DNA from: Arabidopsis thaliana
Taxonomy: Eukaryota; Streptophyta; Magnoliopsida; Brassicales; Brassicaceae
Direction: 5' to 3'
DNA: 64,000 nt
Assembly (NCBI RefSeq): GCF_000001735.4
Contig: NC_003071.7
Location: forward strand, 11,277,151 to 11,341,150
Shown here piece by piece: positions 1 to 10,515 of this stretch. The notes below the pieces were generated by a model. That model ran no database searches and had not been told where the DNA came from. It was given only the letters and a program-made list of their open reading frames with translations. A program made the translations under genes and the position numbers. Position 1 is the stretch's first letter. Every line of letters starts with the position of its first letter.

Positions 1-92
1 CCATTTTACGGTAGTATAGGGAGTGATATAATATTTCTACTATATAGTGTTTCTTTTTCTTAAATGTGATGTCGCGGTGAATTGTGGTGCAG

Positions 93-314
93 TTCAACGA
101 TATACTTAATACGATATTTGCTTCGGCTCCGTTGGTGGCGACCATTCTTGCGACCATACTAGATAACACGTTGGAAGCAAGACATGCAAGTGACGACGCA
201 AGAGGAATCCCGTGGTGGAAGCCCTTCCAGCACAGGAACGGAGACGGCAGGAACGATGAGTTCTATAGTATGCCCCTTAGAATCAACGAGTTAATGCCGA
301 CACGGTTCCTTTGA
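93..314 (+). CDS. NAT3: Nucleobase-ascorbate transporter NAT3 (PDE135), last exon only
   Basis: C-terminal 73 codons and stop of a xanthine/uracil permease-family membrane protein; the rest lies left of the window. The fragment begins after a plausible intron acceptor (cag at 90-92) and shows the family's C-terminal signature: a last hydrophobic helix around ASAPLVATILATILDNTLE, then GIPWW and a DEFYSMPLRIN-like tail. NAT/NCS2 proteins move nucleobases across the plasma membrane. The exact acceptor is inferred, because the reading frame stays open a few codons further left. Recalled as At2g26510. Family assignment is secure; the isoform rests on memory of the locus order. Confidence 0.8.
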   Translation, partial: FNDILNTIFASAPLVATILATILDNTLEARHASDDARGIPWWKPFQHRNGDGRNDEFYSMPLRINELMPTRFL

Positions 315-569
315 AGACTGCCCCTGAACGTTTCTTCTGTATTTGGAAATGTAAGATATGATTATGTGCATACCTTGTAGCTTCATTGGGGAAAAATTGA
401 GTCCAGTGGATACAAATGAACATAGGCCTTTGATGGAAAAAGCTATTTTTTTGCAAACTATATAACTTGTGTTACTAGATTACTTTGCCTTTCATATCAT
501 TAGCATACCTTTTGAACAAGTGCTTTATACCACATATACAAACAATTTTTGTTCTTTCATTGTTTCTTA
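315..569. other. 3' flank of NAT3
   Basis: AT-rich downstream sequence holding the likely 3' untranslated region of NAT3. No further coding sequence is supported. It ends at the TTA that flanks the next element. Confidence 0.5.
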
Positions 570-2128
570 GAGCAGCTCCAATGCAAGGTTCTCTCACTAT
601 ATTTGTGGAGTTCTCTGATTTTTTGATAAAAAAAATAAATGAAAACTAAACTAAAAGAAGAGAATCGATTCTCTGTAGAGAGTTTATGGAGGCTGAGAGA
701 GCCTCACACGTGGCAAGCTATGATTGGTAGAAATTTATAACAGAACATAGAAAAATAAAAATGGACGCTGGAGAGTTTTTTTCTTTCTCTCCGTCAAATC
801 TATTTCTCTTCTTCGCGATACAGTTGCTCTGAGGCGAAATGCAAATTCCGGTGGAGTCGAGTCTCCGACATATCTGTTTGGGTCGCTATAGCACCGTCGA
901 ATGAACGAAGGAGAATCGATGGAGGAGTAAAATCTTTCCGATTTGGAGTGAAGTCGATCAAGGAAGCTCCAAAATCTTTCCAAGGTATGAATCAAGCCAT
1001 TTCTGAATTTAGTCTTAGATTGTTTGGAGGCTCTCTGAAGCATTGATTTTATGAGCTATCTGTTTGTGTTATTCTGTATCTAAGTATACAAGCACATGCA
1101 TGACAATCACAATCCATTAGACATTAAGAACTTTTATTCTGTTAGTGAGTTACTCGACAAAAGATTGTGCAGAATATCCGCAAAGCTGTGGCAATGTTGA
1201 AGAACATTGTTGTACAATTGGAGACAAATAAAAGGTACTATGTGTTATTTCATAGACTTAGCTGACTTGGGAGGTTTGATTTGTGAGGCGTATATTTGCA
1301 ATGGAATGCACTAAAGATTAAAGAAGATGATGTAAGGGCCATAAAATAGCAGAACATGACAAATACTAACTTGAATCGGAAGTGTTGCTTTGTTATTAGG
1401 CTAAGTTACTGCAAAAGAACAAAACAATAACATGTGAAATGAAAGTGCTTTAGTACTGCTCTTAAGTCCGATGATGTCTACCTCAAGCTTCTCGCCAAGG
1501 AAACCTAAAGGACTGCTCCTAATCTTTTTATGCTTTTATTTCTCTGTTTGTTACATTGGTTTACTGAGATTTGGTCACTTGAATTAAAGACTTAGATTAA
1601 GACTCTTGTTATATATGGTGTGGATGCTAGGAAAAGTGAGCAGCTGAAAAGAGTGGCTTCACTACAAGTAAGAAAGGCTTAACCTTGAAAAGAAGCTTCT
1701 GCAGCAAAGGCTTATCACAGAGCAGTACACCCCACATAGATGTATCAAAGGCTGCTAATTAAAGGATGTTGGTGTTGTTCTCTTGTATGATCCTAAACTT
1801 TAGGTTATGAAGAATAGAGTTATTTTATTGTAATACAGATTATGTATGTTGTGAAAAAAAAAATACAGATTATGTATGTTTTGTGTCATGAATGTTTTTG
1901 ATAATTTATGCAATAAAAAGAAGTTATATATTAATTCAATTAAATTAATTGAAATAAATTAATTTTTATTATTACTTTTTTCCCAGAGAATCCCATGAAG
2001 AGATACTACCATTGGAGTTCACTAAAAATCCTAAAACAATACTAAAACTCTCATCTCAAAAAAATGAAAATTTTATTCTTAAAAAATTGAGAGAACCCAT
2101 GTTGGGTATCTCACCATTGGAGATAGCC
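570..2128. mobile_element. Non-autonomous TIR DNA transposon, PIF/Harbinger-like
   Basis: The ends are inverted repeats sharing the core CTCCAATG: GAGCAGCTCCAATG on the left and, read on the minus strand, GGCTATCTCCAATG on the right. Both are flanked by TTA (567-569 and 2129-2131), a 3-bp target duplication typical of PIF/Harbinger elements. The subterminal regions are also loosely complementary. No transposase frame is present; a 102-codon minus-strand frame inside (735-1043) has no family resemblance and starts at an in-frame methionine only by chance. The element is about 1.56 kb, so it would be a large non-autonomous copy. The TIRs match at only 10 of 14 positions, so the family name is tentative. 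Confidence 0.5.
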
Positions 2129-3129
2129 TTAGTCTCTGATTATTTTTACGGATAGTCTTTTCTCTAGCATCTAAAGAAAAAGTTATTAAATATATGACAC
2201 CAGAATAGGAGAAACTAAGTAACACGCTACTCATGTCTATTGGGCAATGACCAGTTTAACCTTCTTTTGTGGGTAATGGTGATGATAATTGGTTTATTTA
2301 GAAAAGAACGCAAATTAGTAATAACATATCTTTCTAAACATAATAACATATCTTATTATCAAAATCATATAATAATAGCTCCAAAACCTAGCTCCAATAA
2401 GATAATAAATAATTAAATATATATAACTAATTTTTAATAGCAATATCAGTAATAATAAACTTTATAGCAATTTAAAAAAAAATTGATGTGGGTCGTAGTC
2501 CCAAAAGGTTGTATATATTTTCTTTCACAAAAGAAGAAAATGTTTTTTATGAAGCTACCCTAAACGAAGGTATCCAACCAACAAATTTGCTAGAGTAGAA
2601 GTCACGCGCCACAGGAGAGAGTAGGGAAGGAAGCAAACACAAGTAAGCTTAGTGGATGCCACTTAACACAAATGACAACGTTGTTTTCCAATTTCCATGT
2701 TTACGCTATAGCTTCAGACAGTACCTGAAAAAGTTAGTTCGCCCAAAGACCAAAACTAAACAAAAATAACCAAAAAGTTACTCTCATTTTATTTATTAAA
2801 TTACGGTAAAATATCGATATCCTTAATTACTAAGATTTTGATTTTGAAATAGTGTTGTCGTTCTCGGTCCAAATTTCAAATTTTGACCTGAAGTCTCTTG
2901 TTTTTCTGATAGATTCTCTAGTTCTTGTCCTTTTTAACAGACGCTTAGGCCTCTCTCTTGCAGGTTAATGCACTGTCTTCACCATTTTCATTTTTTGAAA
3001 AACTTTCCTCCTAAAATAAAATAAAATATATTAATATTAAATATTTTCTCAAAATTCATTTAAAAGGCAAATTTGAGATCCTTCTTCTTCACATTAACTT
3101 CAGTGTCTCTTCTTCTTCTTCTGTTAACA
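2129..3129 (+). other. Upstream region of the small membrane protein gene
   Basis: About 1 kb of AT-rich DNA with no coding sequence. It should hold the promoter and 5' untranslated region of the gene starting at 3130. A pyrimidine-rich leader (CTT repeats) lies just before the start codon. No specific site could be assigned. Confidence 0.45.
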
Positions 3130-3567
3130 ATGGCGTCAATGCCATTGTACTGGCAACCACCACCAGCTACAGAGGTTTCACAAGACTCATCCTCCGTCTC
3201 CTCCGCTGGAAATTCCACCATTGGTCCTTTTATCGCCGTCTTTATCGTTGTCACCGTTCTTTGTGTTCTCGCTAGTGTTATTGGACGGCTTTGCTCCGGC
3301 AAAACCATCTTAGGGTATGGAGATTACGATATGGAGAGATGGGCTGAGAGTAGATGTGGTTCTTGTATCGACGGTCACATTCATCCTCACCGGCCGTCTC
3401 CGTCGCCTACGCCTCCACCTCGTCAGCCTTTGCACCACACTTCCTCCGGCGTCTCCGCTGAATCTGAAGGACACGTGGCAGATCTAGATCATGAGACTGA
3501 TGGAGAGAAACAAGACTCTTTAGACCATGAGCCTCCACAACAAACACCATCATCAGCTCATTCTTGA
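3130..3567 (+). CDS. Small single-pass membrane protein of unknown function
   Basis: Single-exon gene, 145 codons. The frame is open further left, but only from a TTG; the first ATG (3130) after the pyrimidine-rich leader is the natural start. The predicted protein has a short Ser-rich N-terminus, one strongly hydrophobic segment at about residues 30-52 (FIAVFIVVTVLCVLASVIG), a CSGKTILGYGDYD stretch right after it, and a Pro/Ser/His-rich then acidic C-terminal tail. This fits a plant-specific membrane protein with a cytosolic disordered tail. No enzymatic motif is seen. Recalled as At2g26520, annotated only as a transmembrane protein; function not known to me. Confidence 0.85.
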   Translation: MASMPLYWQPPPATEVSQDSSSVSSAGNSTIGPFIAVFIVVTVLCVLASVIGRLCSGKTILGYGDYDMERWAESRCGSCIDGHIHPHRPSPSPTPPPRQPLHHTSSGVSAESEGHVADLDHETDGEKQDSLDHEPPQQTPSSAHS

Positions 3568-5885
3568 TTAGTTTTTCTCTTTTGATTCTTTTTTTTTTTG
3601 GTTGTGTTGGTTAAAAGTTAACCAATGTAATTGAAGATTTCACTAGTTCGATCCCAAAGCGGTCAAAGTTATTGAAAATGGCGCTCTAGATTTTGTTTTT
3701 TGCTTTTTGCACTTTTTATCTTTTAGTATTTGATTTCTTTCATGAACTAGTGGTTTATACCGAAGATATATAAAAGAAAATTCAGAGGATAAAAGTAATG
3801 AAGGGACGTATATAAAGAGAATAATACAGGGCTTGCTTAAAGTGCTTTGTTTGATCCACCTAAATAAACAAGATAGAGCAAAGGGTACAAATAATAAATC
3901 AAGGAAATATATATGGTGATTGAGCTTAATCATAAAAAATATTTAATAAGTATTGTTTAAGTTCGATTTGTAGCCGTTGAATCACTACTTCCATTTGCTT
4001 ATTTGATTCTTTTTGTTTTCTTTTGATGAGATTTTCGCTACATTTTCTTCTAGCTTCGCCAATATTCCGTTCAAACTTGTGTGTTAGAATCGAACGTACC
4101 AAGCTTGTTACTGTTTTTTTTTTTTGTGGTCTGACACTACAAAGACATGGTTTGTAAGAATGTCAATCAATTGTGAGGTCTTTAATAAAGTGATAATTAA
4201 TTTATATATGTTAGTTCTTTTCCATTGAACATCAGGTTGAAAGTAGTACAAATTGCTGTTTAGAAAGTGATCTATAAGCCATGATTCAATTGGTTAAGAT
4301 TTTCAATGGAGACAAATTTAGATATTGAGGCACATCCTTTCTTCTTTATTGTCTGATACATTCTCTATAGAAAGACAGAAGTAATATTTAAATGTTCCAA
4401 TTAATGCTAGAATTGATCTTTCTAATTAGAATATAGAGCATGAACATCTTGTGTGTCCAGAGGTGTTAGAGTGTTCAATAAAATGTCTAATCTTTTCATA
4501 CCTATCAAATAAGAGATGATTAGGGTGATTAGTGAATTAATGGATTTGAAATTAATGTTTGTTTATTGCCTAATTACAAATGGAAGTTTGATTTAATTAG
4601 GTTTTCAATAGAAGGAATATGATCATGGAATTGAGTTAATTTATTTATTTTTGGAGTTGGCTAAGATCAAGTCTAGAGGAATGGCACAAGTGCACACACC
4701 TAAAGAGATGAGCTGAAGAACCATAAGGTGTTTTGTGGTTTTGCTATTTGCAAAAGAGAAAATAAAATGCAAATAAAATTCTAAGTTGGAATAGGTGGTC
4801 TTACAAGTTTCATATAAGCAGAGGCAAGGATTCACAAATTGATCATCACAATATAAATAAGCAATAGAGAATTGTATTTAAACTTAGTTTTGGATTTTTT
4901 TAGTGGATGTTTGCAAGAGTTGGTCCTTGCACATGACGTACTCTCCAGTTCGGAGAGAAACACGTTACTTCTTGGCGTTGATAGTTCTTGTTTACGCATT
5001 CAAATCTAAACTACGAACTAAGGCTAATCAGTTTAATTTGTCGGAAAAGGTAATTGAAAAATCCAAGCGGTGAGGCTATCCAGACTCTAACTACATAATC
5101 AAACCAATTTTGAATAAAAAACCTTTCTCACTCTCTGTTTTCCTTTTCTGCTTTCTTCTATGTATTGTTAAATATCTACATTAGAACTTCTTAGCTAGTT
5201 GAGGTTCTTTAAGCCTTTATAAACAATTATAAAGACGACCTTCTTAAAGAATGCAACATGATCACTTGGATCGGCATGCATGACAAGGTGGAAAGGACCA
5301 TATATGTGAACGAAAGCAATGAGCAGGGAAAAGATAAAGGACTAGAATCGAGACCAATACACAATCCATTACATAAAAGAAGAAGAATCAAGACAAGAAA
5401 CCCAATTTTTTATTGGAGATTGCAAGAATTTAAAATAGAATATTTTAGGATAATCAAATAACAATATTTTAGTTAGTCTTGACCTGATAAAAAGTATTCT
5501 TAGATTTCCATGATATAACCATTTTTCCTTAACTCTTTATAAATAACCATCTTGGACTAGTAGAACAGCATTGGATTTTCCATCGATTCATATATAACGG
5601 GTATCAATATATAAGATGTTTAAATTAATATATACACTCGAACTCTCGTAAAGACAAAACTTAATGACTAAACTTTAGTTGGAGACTTTTGTTTTTTGTG
5701 TAAATGTAAAAGATGGACAGTCACATAATGCGTATAGCAAAACTAATGTGTACAAAAGATGTTAATTTCTACAAACTTCTGAGCACAAATCAACCACACA
5801 AGAGAGAAGAAGAGACTTGGTCCTTCATAGAACATAATTGAACAAACAAATAAATCTTTTTACTTCTGGCTTTGGAAGAACTAAT
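3568..5885. other. Intergenic region, no gene supported
   Basis: 2.3 kb between the 3' ends of a plus-strand and a minus-strand gene (tail-to-tail). AT-rich, with a poly-T run near 4110. The open frames here (for example 5258-5461 and 3643-3933) lack family resemblance and plausible composition. An RY-type CATGCATG lies at about 5275. Confidence 0.5.
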
Positions 5886-6839
5886 TTAGAAGGCGAATCG
5901 TCCTATTTGCATGTAAGGCAAGAAAGTCTTCTTCTTCAAATCTTTCGTTTCTGCTTTCTTAGACATGTAATGGAATTCATGGGCGGAGACCGATGATGAC
6001 CCTCTTCCTCGTGAACTCGAGTTCTTGGTGTCTTCTTGCTTCCTAAACAAACTTGTAAACGTCTTTACCGAATCTTTGTTGTGCCTTGCTCTTCCTTCGG
6101 ATGCACTTCGGAACAGAAGAAAGTCCTTTAGTCTCCATTTCTTTGAGGAAGATGACTTGCAAGACACGCAAGCTGATGAAGATGTAGATGGAATAGAAGA
6201 CAAGGTCCCTTTCCTCTGTTCTTGTACATCTCTCTGTTCTTGTTCTTGTTCTTGTTCTTGTTCTTCCCATGGATAAGCCGAAACCCGAAAAGGCGAAAGT
6301 GATCGAGCAACTCTACGACCAGAGTTTTGACGTCTCCCTCTCCCTCTTTCCTCTCCTAAGCCATTCCTAGCTTTATCCATGGCGACCTCAAAAGGATCCA
6401 CGTTATCCGGTTTCTTTCTTGGGGAAAAAGCTTTGCGGATAATGTTCTTACCATGAGCAATAGGTGATCTTGGAGACCTTGGAGATAAAATCTGAGGCTG
6501 ATGATGATGGTCTAATTGTAAATACGGAGGAGGCTTCAAGGGTTTGATTTTGCCTCCATCAAAAAGCTCTTCAGCAAAAAGCGACGTCGTTTCGAGTTTC
6601 CCACCAATCTCGAAAGCGAAATCAATATCATCATCATCATCGTTGGTGATCTTCCTAGGCGTGCCTGGAGTCTCTTCCCAATCAAAAGGAACCGTAAGAC
6701 GGTCGGAGAAGTTTCTTGTTGCGGCCTCTTCAAACTCTCTATAAAACTCATTGAATCTTCTAGGGCTTGTTGGTGCGCTTAAGAAGCAGCCAGATAATTG
6801 TCTCGGTGAAGATGGGGCAGTCAAGCTCATCACTTCCAT
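5886..6839 (-). CDS. AR781: AR781, DUF1645 family protein
   Basis: Single-exon, 317 codons, ATG at 6839. It carries the DUF1645 hallmark VPFDWEETPGTP at about residues 49-60, an SPRQ/SPRR-rich N-terminus with repeated APTSPRR-like motifs, a glutamate-glutamine repeat (EQEQEQEQEQ) near residue 195, Ser-rich clusters and a basic KKWRLKDFLLFRS motif in the C-terminal half. Highly charged and Ser-rich, so probably a largely disordered nuclear or cytosolic protein. The family is plant-specific and often stress-responsive; its biochemical role is unknown. The (EQ)n tract comes from a hexanucleotide-like repeat at about 6235-6265 and may vary in length between accessions. Recalled as At2g26530 (old name 'pheromone receptor-like AR781'). 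Confidence 0.92.
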   Translation of the reverse strand: MEVMSLTAPSSPRQLSGCFLSAPTSPRRFNEFYREFEEAATRNFSDRLTVPFDWEETPGTPRKITNDDDDDIDFAFEIGGKLETTSLFAEELFDGGKIKPLKPPPYLQLDHHHQPQILSPRSPRSPIAHGKNIIRKAFSPRKKPDNVDPFEVAMDKARNGLGEERGRGRRQNSGRRVARSLSPFRVSAYPWEEQEQEQEQEQRDVQEQRKGTLSSIPSTSSSACVSCKSSSSKKWRLKDFLLFRSASEGRARHNKDSVKTFTSLFRKQEDTKNSSSRGRGSSSVSAHEFHYMSKKAETKDLKKKTFLPYMQIGRFAF

Positions 6840-7965
6840 TGTTTCTAGTTTCCTTTGAGTTCGGAGATGGTCTCAAGAGCAATGAGAAGAAGGGAACTAA
6901 AAAGGATCATCAAAGGAAGGCGAGAGGAAAGAGAGAGTGCTTTAAACCGTTTTCGCTGACCAAACATATAATATAAAAAACAACTTTTGGCAACATGTGT
7001 GAATAATTTGCAAAAAATACCTAATACTATGTCATTAGTTTTTTTACATAATGACTTCTAGTTTTTGTTTGTTGAGCTTTTATTCAAAGGAAACACATAC
7101 AACAACTAGTCATTTTTAGCCCATTTCTGAAAATATTAAATAAACATTGGTTTATTAAAATTTAGATCTTACTGTCATAGTTTAAAGAAATAAAAAGAGT
7201 TTGGTCAGGCTAATAATATTTTTTAACTCAAAAATTTATTTATAGAAAAAACTCTATTACGATATTTTCTCTCTAAATATTAATTTTATTGTTTGATATA
7301 TCCAACATTCTTCTAGCATTTAATTTTTAAACTATCCAACTAGCTTTTTTTGTATACTCTTCGTAGCTAAAACGATATTATTAGATTGAGTGGTCTATAT
7401 CAATCTGTTCGAAGTCATATGTTATACAGTTAGACTACTGAATTGAAAGACTTTAAACTATAAAATAAAATATGTGATGAGAATTGGAACCAACTAGATT
7501 GATTGTGTTGGAAATATTCCGAAGATAATAATAGTAAACGATGATTAACGTAAATTAATTGGCCGCCTTTTCAGACCGCATGTGTCGAAATAAAGTTGTT
7601 TAATGCAAACGATTTGGAACATAATGATAAGTGGTGGTAACCCACTTACATGTTTTGAATTTTCAGTCATTTTCATAGTCGGCATTGACCACATGGTTGT
7701 TGGACCATTCGAAGGCATATTTAGACCACGAGGCCAATTTAACCGGTGGTCCTAATAAATAATATCGTTCAAATTAATTCAGTGACCAAACGAGAGGACT
7801 TTTGTGTTCTACGTAGAATTGAGTTCACACGATCCATCTAGATACTGGATAAGGAACATTTTGTTTTTGTCGACGGGTAAGATGTATACTACTAGATGAT
7901 CATCGTGCTCATGCATAAGATAATTTATACATTAATACATTGTATTCTTTTATAATAAACATAGA
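6840..7965. other. AR781 upstream region
   Basis: About 1.1 kb upstream of AR781 on the minus strand: 5' untranslated region and promoter, then AT-rich DNA running to the Helitron terminus. No coding sequence is supported. Confidence 0.45.
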
Positions 7966-9046
7966 CTAGATTTTAACCCGCGGTATACCGCGGGACGATT
8001 TATTTTTTAAAAGTAATATATATTAAAACTTGCAAATTTTATTTTTATAAAATATTTTTATTTTACAGTTTATAATTGTTATTAGGTAACGTTATACCAC
8101 GAATCCATGAGATAATTGTTAAATTTTTATAAATATTGATTCAAATACATCCACCATATAACCCAATTCCAAAATAAAACCCGTTTTGTAATTTTTTTAC
8201 CCGTCCCGTGATTTTTTTTTTAAAGTAGTAATTTTAAAAATTTAAGAATTATTTTTTATATATAAAAGTTTTGCAAATTGTATCATTCTCTAATACATTT
8301 ATATTTTATTGTTTAATTTTATATATAGTAACATTATATATACCACATAACATTTTTGGTTTTATATAATCTTTTCTAAATTAGGATGATTTGATATGTT
8401 AAATATTAGTGGTCTTAAAAAATAATTAATTAAAGATTTAACCCATATTGAAACGGTGGATTAATTATATTTTACTTTTTTATTAATGTTGATTCAAAAA
8501 CCCGTCCCTCCAAATTCGTCTTGCCAAAAAGTTATTTATTTTATTAATATTAATTTTATTAATGATATGACTCTGAATTATATTCTAAACATTTTAGCTA
8601 ATAACATAGGAGTGCACCATATTTATTTAATAGGGTAATGTACCATATGATCCGAATACACTTTTATCCAAATCCACCAAAAAAGTCTTGCAAAAATACT
8701 ATAGAGATAAGAAACGATAGTCGGTTTTGATAGGTATAAGATTAGCAAATATATTAGTTAGCTTAAATTAGTTAAAGAATACAAATTGAAAAGGTATATT
8801 ACATTATTCGAATATAGTATCAAAACTTATATAACACAGAGATTTGATAATTTTTTAATTGTTGAATACTTTTTTTTGTGCTAATTTTTTATGTGATTAA
8901 GATTTAATTGTTTTCGTATATAAAATATTAAATTGACTTATTTGTTTATAATTTGGTAACAGATAGATATTTGAATATTCAGTATATTTTGCTTCAGTTT
9001 AGGAAATCTTTGATGATACGTCTTTAAATCCAATAAGCCCTATAAT
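7966..9046 (-). mobile_element. Helitron-type element, 3' terminus at 7966, 5' end not located
   Basis: Read on the minus strand, 7994-7966 is a perfect 18-bp palindrome (CCCGCGGTA/TACCGCGGG, 7977-7994), a 7-nt spacer and the tetranucleotide CTAG, followed by T. A GC-rich hairpin just before CTRR, with a T on the host side, is the diagnostic 3' end of Helitrons (rolling-circle transposons). The interior is very AT-rich with no Rep/helicase frame, so it is non-autonomous. The right boundary is only provisional: I stop where a second, decayed terminus begins. Confidence 0.6.
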
Positions 9047-9855
9047 CTAGATATTAACCTGCAGTATACCGCAAGTAGGCTTATATTTTAGTTAAACTAA
9101 AATCTTTTATTGTAAAGATGATTTAAAAATATATGATATTATTTTATTTGATTTTATATGTATAGTAAACTGTGAGTTCATGTATATGTTTTGTTGATAT
9201 TATCTATATTGTTTAGTGTTTAAGATCATACACTTGTAGTTTGATTGTTAATTTAAGAGTTTCACCTGTAGTATTCTATCTTGTATTAATATCGATCTAA
9301 ACCCGTCAATTCTAGGATTTTCCTGCTTTTATTAAAAATTGAATCACATCTAATATGTTATTAATTATTGTAGTATATAAGATTATAAATTTTCAATATA
9401 ATATGTATGAAATTGAATATAAATATTTTAAATTGTGACTCGTTACTCAGTAGAAAGTTTTCTTAAATCTATTTTTCACCCGTTATAATATTTTTTCATG
9501 TATTGAACAGTTTATATTCGTTTTTTAAAATTCAAATTGTGGCATATGCGAAATAACTCTAATTCTTTTTTTATAATAATGATATTATTTTTCCGCAAAA
9601 ATAAAATCATATAAAGATGAGAAGTGAACTATAATAATTAATAAAAAATTAATATGATAATTTACATATCAAATATAATTTGTTGATTTTAATTGGTTAC
9701 TTTTTTGGAAATTAATAATGTATTTCGTTTTTTAATTAAATTAAATTAATTAAAATTCAGATATCAAATCTTATATGTTGATTTTGATTGGTTATTATTT
9801 TTGGAAAATAATAATGTATTTCGTTTTTAGTTAAATTTAATTAATTAAATTAATT
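9047..9855 (-). mobile_element. Second, decayed Helitron-type element in the same orientation
   Basis: 9047-9078 repeats the layout of the first terminus: CTAG, a short AT spacer, then an imperfect hairpin (9058-9075) in which several G/C stem bases have changed. On the minus strand the base after CTAG is A, not the usual T. It therefore looks like an older copy that lies next to, or is interrupted by, the first. The right edge is provisional, set at the end of a tandem AT-rich repeat. Confidence 0.45.
9665..9855. repeat. Two tandem copies of a ~96-bp AT-rich unit
   Basis: Each copy starts with ATATCAAAT, continues through a GTTGATTTT-ATTGGTTA segment and AATAATGTATTTCGTTTTT, and ends in TTAATTAA-rich sequence. 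The copies start at about 9665 and 9761. The second is extended by a further (TTAATTAAA) run. Confidence 0.65.
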
Positions 9856-10515
9856 AAATTTAATTAATTAAATTAGTATTTGACTTTTTAATCCTTAAAG
9901 AGATAAATTAATCTACTCTTTAAAATTTTATTTCTAATGGCATACCTATGTAATTACTTACAAAAATTAAGGTTACATTTAAAATGTACTTCCCAAATAA
10001 TATAGTAGGATATACAAAATTTAAGCAAACAATATAAAATTGTTTGTAATCCATGTTGGTTTTAAAATGGGATTACTCTAGCTTCTTTTTTTTTTTTTTT
10101 TCCGCAGGGATTACTCTACCTCAAAATGTAACATTTTAGATCCTTTATAATGACTTCCCAAATCTCATAGGCATTATATCGTAAATACTTTGAACCTTCA
10201 AGGGAAAGTTCATAAATGTACTTATCAATTAATATTATTAAATTATTAAACAAACATAATAAGTTTGGATTAGTTGCATCTACATAACATTGCTTTTTGT
10301 TCATGTTTTTTGATCATTTATGATCTTAGCATTCACATAATAATTAATGAGTATATACTGTACGACAAAAGCTATCTGAGATATCTTACAAGGGCTTCAG
10401 TATTTTCTCAAAAGCATCATTTGCTTTCTTTTTCCCTGTCCTCTAAATTACAGGCACTGACCAAACTCAAAGTCCTCCATAAGTAAAATCTATGAGAGGA
10501 TGGCACAAGTGTAAT
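9856..10515. other. Intergenic DNA downstream of UROS
   Basis: AT-rich DNA with a poly-T run at about 10086-10101. It contains the likely 3' untranslated region of UROS near its right edge. Short frames here are not credible genes. Confidence 0.45.

Noticed and set aside
735..1043. 102-codon minus-strand frame inside the TIR element
   Set aside because: No recognisable domain, biased composition and no splice or start support; treated as a chance frame in a non-autonomous transposon.
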